5,157 nucleotides of DNA from Ruminococcus sp. UBA7013 (GTDB taxonomy: Bacteria > Bacillota > Clostridia > Oscillospirales > Ruminococcaceae): NCBI GenBank assembly GCA_002449585.1, contig DJXD01000099.1, forward strand, positions 1 to 5,157. The letters are read 5' to 3'. Position numbers and translations under genes: made by a program. Of the stretch, positions 1 to 5,132 are shown piece by piece. Positions within the stretch are counted from its first letter, which is position 1; each line of letters starts with the position of its first letter. The notes beneath the pieces were generated by a model, which made no database searches, had not been told where the DNA came from, and saw only the letters and a program-made list of their open reading frames with translations.

Positions 1-585
1 CCCTTTATCTATCAGGGGCAGGAGATCGGCATGACAAATATAAGGCTTTCTTCTATTGAGGATTATAAAGACATTGCGAGCAAGAATAATTATGAACGGC
101 TTCTAAAATTTGAATCCGCTAAAAAACGGCTTGCAAGGGTACATGCTTCGAGTCGGGATTCTGCACGAACGCCCATGCAGTGGAATGATACTCCGAATGC
201 AGGATTTTCAAAAGTGAAACCTTGGTTTTTTGTGAATCTGAATTATCCATGGATCAATGTAGAGAAAGAAGAACAGAATCCTGACAGCATTCTGAATTTT
301 TATAGAAAATGTCTGCGCCTGAGGAAAAGCAGTAAAACGCTGATATATGGAGATTATCATGAATTTTTCCCATGGAATAGATTTTTATATCTCTACGAAC
401 GGACTTATCAGGATATTAGTTATTTAATCATCTGTTCATTTTCCAGAAAAGAGCAGTTTCTCACACTTCCGGAAAAATATGCAGAGAAAAAGCTTCAGCT
501 CGTGCTATGCAATTATCCTGGACATGATGGCAGTTCACCCTTGCTGAAACCCTATGAAGCACGTGTTTATCGAACAAAATTCTAA
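1..585 (+). CDS. GH13 alpha-glucosidase (oligo-1,6-glucosidase type), 3' part only
   Basis: This is the C-terminal 194 residues of a glycoside hydrolase family 13 enzyme. The frame is open from base 1, so the ATG at 31 is an internal Met and not the start. The first residues read PFIYQGQEIGMTN, and bases 163-183 encode ARTPMQW, followed by NAGF; both are hallmarks of the oligo-1,6-glucosidase / alpha-glucosidase / dextran glucosidase group (cytoplasmic hydrolysis of alpha-1,6 or alpha-1,4 glucosides from starch or isomalto-oligosaccharides). The rest is the end of the barrel plus the C-terminal beta domain, ending KPYEARVYRTKF, as usual for the family. Full-length relatives are about 550 residues, so roughly two thirds is missing; the nucleophile, acid/base and transition-state carboxylates lie upstream. 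The linker between the two motifs is somewhat shorter than in Bacillus oligo-1,6-glucosidase. Substrate cannot be decided from this part. The gene converges on the tRNA gene behind it. Confidence 0.93.
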   Translation, partial: PFIYQGQEIGMTNIRLSSIEDYKDIASKNNYERLLKFESAKKRLARVHASSRDSARTPMQWNDTPNAGFSKVKPWFFVNLNYPWINVEKEEQNPDSILNFYRKCLRLRKSSKTLIYGDYHEFFPWNRFLYLYERTYQDISYLIICSFSRKEQFLTLPEKYAEKKLQLVLCNYPGHDGSSPLLKPYEARVYRTKF

Positions 586-615
586 AAAAATGCCCCAGAT
601 TTCTAATCTGGGGCA
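584..615 (-). terminator. Intrinsic terminator of the tRNA-Leu transcript
   Basis: Bases 591-601 (tgccccagatt) pair perfectly with 605-615 (aatctggggca), giving an 11-bp stem with a 3-nt loop. On the minus strand the stem is followed by seven U residues (complement of the A run 584-590), the classic rho-independent layout. On the plus strand no U tract follows, so it fits the tRNA transcript and is at best a weak stop for the glucosidase mRNA, whose stop codon touches the A run. Confidence 0.9.
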
Positions 616-625
616 CATGTGAAAG

Positions 626-708
626 TGCCGGCAGTGGGACTTGAACCCACACGGTATTGCTACCAACGGATTTTGAGTCCGTCACGTCTGCCATTCCATC
701 ATGCCGGC
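626..708 (-). tRNA. tRNA-Leu, anticodon CAA (reads UUG)
   Basis: Read on the minus strand, this is an 83-nt class II tRNA. The 7-bp acceptor stem pairs gccggca (708-702) with tgccggc (633-627), and the discriminator base is A at 626. The anticodon stem acgga/tccgt encloses the loop ctcaaaa, placing anticodon CAA at 675-673. A long variable arm (ggta/tacc stem) marks a Leu/Ser-type tRNA, and the A discriminator with CAA gives Leu. The T arm is gtggg-ttcaagt-cccac. The 3' CCA is not encoded (ctttc follows), so it must be added by the CCA-adding enzyme. It is transcribed alone from its own promoter, with a leader of only a few bases, and stopped by the hairpin at 591-615. Confidence 0.97.
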
Positions 709-717
709 AACATGAAT

Positions 718-746
718 ATTATAACATAGTTTTTTCTATTTGTCAA
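718..746 (-). promoter_or_regulatory. Sigma-A promoter of tRNA-Leu
   Basis: On the minus strand the -35 is TTGACA (746-741) and the -10 is TATAAT (723-718), both perfect consensus, separated by exactly 17 bases. The expected transcription start is near 711, just ahead of the tRNA 5' end at 708. Such strength is typical for a stable RNA gene. Confidence 0.92.
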
Positions 747-757
747 GTGTTTTTTCA

Positions 758-791
758 AAATTTTTCAGATTGCAATAGAATCTGAAAATTT
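758..791. repeat. A/T-rich inverted repeat between divergent promoters
   Basis: Bases 762-771 (ttttcagatt) are the exact reverse complement of 779-788 (aatctgaaaa), with a 7-base centre (gcaatag). Allowing one bulged T extends the pairing by three more A-T pairs to 758-791. It sits between the tRNA-Leu -35 (741-746) and the nadE -35 (795-800), ending a few bases from the latter. It could be an operator for a dimeric regulator, an UP-like A/T element, or a weak minus-strand terminator (TTTT follows on that strand). The symmetry is seen; its role is unknown. Confidence 0.6.
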
Positions 792-794
792 CAC

Positions 795-823
795 TTGCAT
801 ATTTCAGCAGAGTGTGCTATAAT
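795..823 (+). promoter_or_regulatory. Extended -10 sigma-A promoter of the nadE-pyrE operon
   Basis: TTGCAT (795-800) matches four of six -35 bases. It is followed by a 17-base spacer and a perfect TATAAT at 818-823 with an extended -10 TG (815-816). The predicted start near 830 gives an untranslated leader of about 135 nt before nadE. No other convincing promoter was seen before pyrE, so it probably drives all four genes. Confidence 0.85.
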
Positions 824-843
824 AAAAGAGTGTAAGTAATCTA

Positions 844-879
844 CAACAGCAAGAAGCGGCTCTTATCAGCTGCCTGTTG
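844..879 (+). other. Stem-loop in the nadE leader RNA
   Basis: In the leader, caacag (844-849) pairs with ctgttg (874-879), and gcggct (856-861) pairs with agctgc (868-873) with one G-U pair. The 3' arm is a continuous 12-base strand, while the 5' arm carries a six-base bulge (caagaa, 850-855); the apical loop is cttatc. There is no U tract after it, so it is not a terminator. It does not match an NAD riboswitch class that I can recognise. It may be mRNA stabilising or regulatory; the fold is predicted by eye only. Confidence 0.5.
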
Positions 880-911
880 CCTGAGAAAATATAATTTTAT
901 TTTGTCAAGAA

Positions 912-971
912 ATGAAAGGAGGGAGCGGCATTTTTCCCGGTTTTAGCGTCCGGATTGCCGCCTATGAATGA
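912..971 (+). other. Small overlapping reading frame and SD-hairpin at the nadE start
   Basis: A perfect Shine-Dalgarno sequence aaaggaggg (915-923) lies 45 nt upstream of the nadE ATG. Between them gcggca (925-930) can pair with tgccgc (956-961), and inside it ccgg (937-940) with ccgg (950-953). Folding would bring the SD to an effective 8 nt from the ATG at 968. Alternatively, a frame ATG 912 to TGA 969-971 (19 codons) overlaps the nadE start as ATGA. Its in-frame ATT at 930 is the only near-cognate start at normal distance from the SD, giving a 13-codon leader that could couple to nadE. An out-of-frame ATG at 964 is also present. The geometry is seen; which mode operates is inference. Confidence 0.45.
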
Positions 972-2878
972 AAGATGGTTTTGTGAAAATTGCCTGTGCA
1001 TCACCGGATCTCCATGTTGCAGATTGTGATTATAATACAGACAGAATTCTGGATCTGATCCGGGAAGCCTGCGACAAAGGCGTGAAAATAATTTGTTTCC
1101 CGGAACTGTCAATTACAGGCTATACCTGCGGAGATCTGTTTTTGCAGGAAATACTGATAGATTCTGCAAAAGAAAACCTGATCCGGATTACAGAAGAAAC
1201 TTGTCAGCTCCCTATTGTTTCTATTGTCGGACTCCCGATAATTTATCAAAATAAATTATATAACTGTGCAGCCGTAATCTGTCAGGGAGAAATCTATGGT
1301 CTTGTGCCAAAAATGAATATTCCTAATTATGGAGAATTCTATGAACACAGACATTTTTCACCCGGTACAGATCTGATAGATGCACATATTTGTTTTGGAA
1401 AAGATTTGTCATGTCCCATCAGCCCCAGACAGCTGTTTCAGATCACAGAAAATCTGATTTTTGGTATTGAAATCTGTGAAGATTTATGGATAGCAGATAC
1501 TCCCTCTGTCAGACTGGCACAGAATGGCGCAAATTTGATTTTTAATCTTTCCGCAAGTGATGAAATTATTGGAAAAGCAGATTATAGAAGAATGATCGTC
1601 AAAGCCAAATCTGGAAGCCTGTTGTGTGCCTATGCTTATGCAGATGCTGGTATTGGAGAATCTACGCAGGATATGACATTTGCAGGGCATCATCTCATTG
1701 CAGAAAATGGCTCTCTGTTGGCAGAATCGCCGCTCTTTACACAAGGCATGATTACAGCTGATATTGATGTGAATCGTCTGGCACATGAAAAACGTCGTAT
1801 GAATACGTTTCAGGCCAAGCAGACTGCTAATTTATGGATGATTGAAATCAAACTGCCTGTAGAAGAAACCAGATTAGAAAGATATATTTCTCCTCGGCCT
1901 TTTGTGCCATCAGATCAGGCTATTCTTGACAGTCGGTGTGAAGAAATTCTCCAGATGCAGGCGGTAGGCCTTATGACAAGACTGCGGCATATTCATGCCA
2001 AAACTGCTGTCATCGGATTATCCGGCGGATTGGATTCTACACTTGCTTTGATTGTAATGACACACGCATTTGACATGCTGGGGCTGGATCGTTCCGGAAT
2101 CATTGCTGTCACAATGCCCTGTTTCGGGACGACAGATCGAACTTACACAAATGCCTGCAAACTGGCGGAAGCTTATGGCGCATCTCTGAGAGAAATTCCT
2201 ATTCAGGATAGTGTGCGTCAGCATTTCCATGATATTCAGCATGATGAAAATCAGCATGATATTGTCTATGAAAACAGTCAGGCACGGGAACGGACACAAA
2301 TCCTGATGGATATCGCCAATCAGGTAAATGGCATTGTCATCGGAACAGGAGATCTGTCTGAGCTGGCACTTGGCTGGGCGACATATAACGGTGATCACAT
2401 GAGTATGTATGCTGTCAATGCTTCCATTCCCAAAACGCTGGTCAGATATCTGACCGCTTATGAAGCTTCTCACACTGCTGCACCGCTTCAGCAGATTTTG
2501 CTTGATATTCTGGATACACCAGTCAGCCCGGAACTGCTTCCGCCTGACAAATCGGGCAATATTGCACAGAAAACAGAAGATCTGGTAGGGCCTTATGAAC
2601 TGCATGATTTCTATCTGTATTATATGCTGCGTTTTGGTTTTCCACCGAAAAAAATTTATAGAATGGCTCTGTATGCCTTTCAGGGCAGCTATGAACCGGA
2701 AGTAATCCGGAAATGGCTTAAAATATTTTACCGGCGTTTTTTTTCACAGCAATTCAAGCGTTCCTGCCTTCCGGATGCGCCAAAAGTCGGCAGTGTTACG
2801 CTTTCTCCTCGTGGAGATTTCCGGATGCCAAGCGATGCCAGTGCCAGCCTCTGGCTGAAAGAAGCTGAAAGTTTATAA
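968..2878 (+). CDS. nadE: Glutamine-dependent NAD+ synthetase
   Basis: Catalyses the last step of NAD+ synthesis in the cytoplasm: deamido-NAD+ + ATP + glutamine to NAD+ + AMP + PPi + glutamate. The 636 residues contain both domains of the long bacterial form. The N-terminal nitrilase-fold glutaminase (about 5-290) has the Glu-Lys-Cys triad at Glu46 (CFPELS), Lys115 (VPKMNIPNYGEF) and Cys170 (GIEICEDLW). The C-terminal ATP-pyrophosphatase/synthetase (about 320-620) has the P-loop SGGLDST at 352-358 and GTGDLSE at 459-465. Ammonia is expected to pass from one site to the other. Length is usual for clostridial members (about 640). The start at 968 is fixed by an in-frame stop at 965-967 and by the family-like N-terminus MKDGFVKIA, although no SD lies at the normal distance; see the entry at 912-971. 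It is the first gene of a four-gene operon, with 25 nt to the next gene. Confidence 0.97.
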   Translation: MKDGFVKIACASPDLHVADCDYNTDRILDLIREACDKGVKIICFPELSITGYTCGDLFLQEILIDSAKENLIRITEETCQLPIVSIVGLPIIYQNKLYNCAAVICQGEIYGLVPKMNIPNYGEFYEHRHFSPGTDLIDAHICFGKDLSCPISPRQLFQITENLIFGIEICEDLWIADTPSVRLAQNGANLIFNLSASDEIIGKADYRRMIVKAKSGSLLCAYAYADAGIGESTQDMTFAGHHLIAENGSLLAESPLFTQGMITADIDVNRLAHEKRRMNTFQAKQTANLWMIEIKLPVEETRLERYISPRPFVPSDQAILDSRCEEILQMQAVGLMTRLRHIHAKTAVIGLSGGLDSTLALIVMTHAFDMLGLDRSGIIAVTMPCFGTTDRTYTNACKLAEAYGASLREIPIQDSVRQHFHDIQHDENQHDIVYENSQARERTQILMDIANQVNGIVIGTGDLSELALGWATYNGDHMSMYAVNASIPKTLVRYLTAYEASHTAAPLQQILLDILDTPVSPELLPPDKSGNIAQKTEDLVGPYELHDFYLYYMLRFGFPPKKIYRMALYAFQGSYEPEVIRKWLKIFYRRFFSQQFKRSCLPDAPKVGSVTLSPRGDFRMPSDASASLWLKEAESL

Positions 2879-2903
2879 TTATTAAGAAAGAAGGTGCATC
2901 CCA

Positions 2904-3515
2904 TTGGGAGATAAAAAAAGCAAGAAAAAAAATTATTATCTGGTGGATTATGAAAATGTGCACAAGGCAGGCCTGAGCGGCATGGAAGAACTGAAAAAGT
3001 CAGATACAGTCTATATTTTCTATAGCGAACATGCAGATTCCCTTTCTTTTCAGGAATTGAATTCTATGGAAAATACAAAAGCAGTTGTTCATCGAATCAA
3101 AGTAGACACAGAGGGGAAAAATGCGCTGGATTTTCAGCTTTCTACTTATGTGGGTTATTTGATCGGCATCAATGAACACTGTCGCTGTTATATCGTCAGC
3201 AATGATAAAGGCTATCACAATGTACAGGAGTTTTGGAAAAGCAGGGGCGCAAAAATCAAAATGATTCCCTGTATCAGAAGCCAAACGGATACTGCTGGCA
3301 TTATGAAGAAAACAGAATTATTTGATGCACTCAAAGACGTATCTGTCACGGATGAAGAAAAGCGGCAGGCGGCAGAAATTGTTCGCAAGCATCTGAAAAT
3401 CGGCGCACCCCAGCTTTCCAGACTGAAGGTAAATATTAATAATGAACTTGTTCATACATTTGGCGTAGAAAAAACAAAGTTGATTTATGCTGTTGTCAAG
3501 CCCTTGATTAAATAA
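2904..3515 (+). CDS. PIN-like (NYN/PIN-type) domain protein, probable RNase
   Basis: This 203-residue protein probably has a PIN-like nuclease fold; no membrane segment or signal peptide is visible. It starts with a basic stretch (KKSKKK, 4-9), then a first strand YYLVDYEN with Asp15, Glu17 and Asn18. NALDFQL follows with Asp76, then IVSNDKGY with Asp101. These acidic positions after hydrophobic strands are what metal-dependent PIN/NYN RNases use. The domain spans about 10-145. A helical C-terminal module (about 150-203) ends in FG-x7-Y-x3-KPLI and is shared with the next gene. The start is TTG at 2904, supported by SD-like gaaggtg (2890-2896), an in-frame stop at 2883-2885 and no ATG until Met27. 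It is a paralogue of its neighbour, probably from tandem duplication, and appears co-transcribed with nadE and pyrE. RNase activity and target are inferred; the fold call rests on motif recognition, without any database search. Confidence 0.8.
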   Translation: MGDKKSKKKNYYLVDYENVHKAGLSGMEELKKSDTVYIFYSEHADSLSFQELNSMENTKAVVHRIKVDTEGKNALDFQLSTYVGYLIGINEHCRCYIVSNDKGYHNVQEFWKSRGAKIKMIPCIRSQTDTAGIMKKTELFDALKDVSVTDEEKRQAAEIVRKHLKIGAPQLSRLKVNINNELVHTFGVEKTKLIYAVVKPLIK

Positions 3516-3534
3516 TATCTATGGAGGTAATTTT

Positions 3535-4155
3535 ATGAACCGTTATTTTCTGGTAGATTATGAAAGAATTCACAACAGAAGCACCTGCCTCAACGGAATT
3601 GAACATCTGAAAGAAAGTGATACTGTTTATATTCTGTTTTCTGGAGAAGAAACCGGCGTTAGCTTTTCTGTAATGGAAAAAATACAGGCATCTCATGCAA
3701 AAGTGGTTCAGAAGCATATTATTAGTGATACAGAAGATGCTTTACAATATGTCATTGGCTTCTATCTTGGATCTATTGCAGGCCGTGAAAAAGAAGAGCA
3801 TTATGCGATTGCTGTTATTTCAGATGAAAAATTTGGATTCCTTCCGAAGCTGGAAAACATCAGTCTGTATGTCAGCCAGAGTATCGGAAAAGCTGTTGCT
3901 GTCATGCCCGTGCCTAATGAAGAAACAGAAACTTCTGAATGGGATAACAAATTTTCTGAAATTATGGAATCTCTGAATCTGGGCAAAGGAATTGAAGCTG
4001 AGCTTCATAAAACCATTCAGAAAGCAAGAGAAACTGCTGATTCTATCGCAGCTCAAACAAAAGTAAAAGATCTGTTTGGAAGAGATTTGGCCGATTCTGT
4101 TTATAATGCGCTGAAACCTCTTATTGATCCGGATGATGATGATAATGATGAATAA
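3535..4155 (+). CDS. Second PIN-like domain protein, active site partly lost
   Basis: This 206-residue paralogue of the preceding protein aligns along its length: RYFLVDYERIH with YYLVDYENVH, LKESDTVYILFS with LKKSDTVYIFYS, DALQYVIGFYLG with NALDFQLSTYVG, and VISDEKFG with VSNDKGYH. Asp8 and Asp97 are kept, but the aspartate at the ALD position is Gln71 and the Asn after the first acidic pair is Arg11. It may therefore be catalytically weak or dead and act as a regulatory or scaffolding partner. Its C-terminal module keeps the same FG-x7-Y-x3-KPLI spacing, then ends in a strongly acidic tail (DPDDDDNDE, 198-206) encoded by a GAT-rich stretch. The ATG at 3535 has a good SD, ggaggt at 3523-3528. 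It lies 19 nt after the first PIN gene and 18 nt before pyrE. Function is unknown; pseudoenzyme status is inference from the visible substitution. Confidence 0.75.
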   Translation: MNRYFLVDYERIHNRSTCLNGIEHLKESDTVYILFSGEETGVSFSVMEKIQASHAKVVQKHIISDTEDALQYVIGFYLGSIAGREKEEHYAIAVISDEKFGFLPKLENISLYVSQSIGKAVAVMPVPNEETETSEWDNKFSEIMESLNLGKGIEAELHKTIQKARETADSIAAQTKVKDLFGRDLADSVYNALKPLIDPDDDDNDE

Positions 4156-4173
4156 TACAGGAGGAAAATCATA

Positions 4174-4824
4174 ATGACTTACAAAGAAAGCTTTATTCAA
4201 TTTATGATAGACTGCGGAGTGCTGACATTTGGAGAATTCACACTGAAAAGCGGCCGCATTGCGCCGTATTTTATCAACTGCGGTAATTATAAAACCGGTG
4301 CACAGCTGACACGCCTGGGAGAATATTATGCAGAATGCATTCATGATCATGGCATTTCTGCGGAAACATTGTTTGGCCCTGCATACAAAGGCATTCCGCT
4401 GGCCGTTTCTACTGTCACTGCATTGTATCGGAAATTCCAGATTGATATGGCATACTGTTTTGATAGAAAAGAAGCCAAAGACCATGGCGAGGGCGGCATG
4501 TTCGTTGGCAAAACACTCACAGATGGTGAAAAAGTGATTATCATTGATGATGTTATGACATCCGGTAAAGCACTCAGAGAATCTTTGCCAAAGCTGAAAT
4601 CTGCCGCTGATGTGGATGTGACTGGTATGGTGATTACAGTTGATCGCATGGAAAAAGGAACAGGTACGTTTTCCGCTGTTCAGGAAGTCAAGCAGGAATT
4701 CGGCATCACTGTATATCCGATCGTCACAATGCTGGATATTATTCAGGCTATTCAGAATGATATCATTCCCGGAAAAGAATATCTTGAAAAAATGCTTGCT
4801 TATCGGGAACAGTATGGTGTATAA
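4174..4824 (+). CDS. pyrE: Orotate phosphoribosyltransferase
   Basis: Transfers the phosphoribosyl group of PRPP to orotate to give OMP and PPi, the fifth step of de novo UMP synthesis, in the cytoplasm. The 216 residues fit the usual length (about 205-225). Visible motifs are FTLKSGR at 22-28 (N-terminal substrate loop), FGPAYKGIPLA at 67-77, FDRKEAKDHGEGG at 96-108 (flexible catalytic loop with Lys99, Lys102 and His104), and the type I PRTase PRPP motif VIIIDDVMTSGKAL at 121-134. The ATG at 4174 follows a strong SD, caggagga at 4158-4165. It is the last gene of the operon, 18 nt after the second PIN-like gene and directly ahead of the terminator. It is separated from other pyrimidine genes within this window. 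No PyrR-type attenuator is seen before it, so its expression probably follows the nadE promoter. Confidence 0.97.
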   Translation: MTYKESFIQFMIDCGVLTFGEFTLKSGRIAPYFINCGNYKTGAQLTRLGEYYAECIHDHGISAETLFGPAYKGIPLAVSTVTALYRKFQIDMAYCFDRKEAKDHGEGGMFVGKTLTDGEKVIIIDDVMTSGKALRESLPKLKSAADVDVTGMVITVDRMEKGTGTFSAVQEVKQEFGITVYPIVTMLDIIQAIQNDIIPGKEYLEKMLAYREQYGV

Positions 4825-4834
4825 TCCAGAAATT

Positions 4835-4867
4835 AAAAAAACTGCTGTCAGGTACAGCAGTTTTTTT
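4835..4867. terminator. Bidirectional intrinsic terminator between convergent genes
   Basis: ctgctgt (4842-4848) pairs with acagcag (4854-4860) around the loop caggt. The stem is flanked by seven A (4835-4841) and seven T (4861-4867), so both strands show a GC-containing hairpin followed by a U run. It ends the nadE-pyrE operon on the plus strand, 10 nt after the pyrE stop, and the small minus-strand gene whose stop is at 4869-4871. Confidence 0.95.
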
Positions 4868-4868
4868 A

Positions 4869-5054
4869 TTATGTTCCAAGATGTTCCAGCGCATACATAA
4901 TGCATTGTACAACAAGCGCATTCAATGAAAGATTATTTTCATTAGCCAGTTCTTCCAGACGATTACAGATATTTATCGGGAGACGAAATGTTTTAGAAAT
5001 ACTAGGATAACCTTTCTTGATAACAAATTGTGCATCTTCTTTGCTTTCTTTCAT
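4869..5054 (-). CDS. Small ribbon-helix-helix (Arc/CopG-like) DNA-binding protein
   Basis: This 61-residue protein has the pattern of a ribbon-helix-helix domain. A short strand KTFRLP (about 21-26) is followed by helix A, ICNRLEELANENN (about 29-41), the turn LSLNA, and helix B, LVVQCIMYALEHL (about 47-59). Dimers of such proteins insert the paired strands into the DNA major groove; many are antitoxins or plasmid/element regulators. The first 18 residues are polar and probably flexible. The start at 5054 has the SD-like aaaggaag at 5072-5065, 10 nt away. A TATAAT at 5098-5093 could be its -10. No toxin gene is next to it on the window side: pyrE converges on it. A partner, if any, would lie beyond the window end. 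It may be an orphan regulator autoregulating its own promoter. DNA target unknown. Confidence 0.78.
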   Translation of the reverse strand: MKESKEDAQFVIKKGYPSISKTFRLPINICNRLEELANENNLSLNALVVQCIMYALEHLGT

Positions 5055-5092
5055 ATTCTAATTTCTTCCTTTCTGAAAGCGATATCTCTTAT

Positions 5093-5098
5093 ATTATA
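5093..5098 (-). promoter_or_regulatory. Candidate -10 of the ribbon-helix-helix gene
   Basis: TATAAT reads on the minus strand at 5098-5093, about 40 bases before the start codon at 5054, which would give a leader of roughly 30 nt. No good -35 hexamer is seen at 16-18 bases (the best candidates there are A/T-rich, e.g. tatctt), so strength or activator dependence is uncertain. Confidence 0.45.
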
Positions 5099-5132
5099 CA
5101 GCATTTCATGAAAAAAAGATAGAATTAAAAAT

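Noticed and set aside
31..585. Reading the glucosidase as a short gene starting at ATG 31
   Set aside because: The frame is open to base 1 and the ten residues before this Met (PFIYQGQEIG) continue a conserved GH13 motif, so the Met is internal and the gene is cut by the window edge.
591..615. Hairpin as a terminator of the glucosidase gene
   Set aside because: On the plus strand the stem is followed by catgtgaaag with no U run, so it is assigned to the tRNA transcript on the minus strand; a minor plus-strand role cannot be excluded.
461..694. Minus-strand frame of 77 codons over the tRNA
   Set aside because: Its N-terminal part is the translated tRNA-Leu sequence, a well-known kind of false gene call, and the rest is antisense to the glucosidase gene.
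2018..2605. Minus-strand frame of 195 codons inside nadE
   Set aside because: Fully antisense to the conserved synthetase domain, with Cys- and Arg-rich low-quality translation and no ribosome site or promoter of note.
3820..4905. Long minus-strand reading frame of 361 codons
   Set aside because: It lies antisense to pyrE and the second PIN-like gene, crosses the bidirectional terminator and overlaps the small minus-strand gene. It has no credible ribosome site and encodes an unrecognisable Cys/Phe/Ile/His-rich product. It is a by-product of codon use in the real genes.
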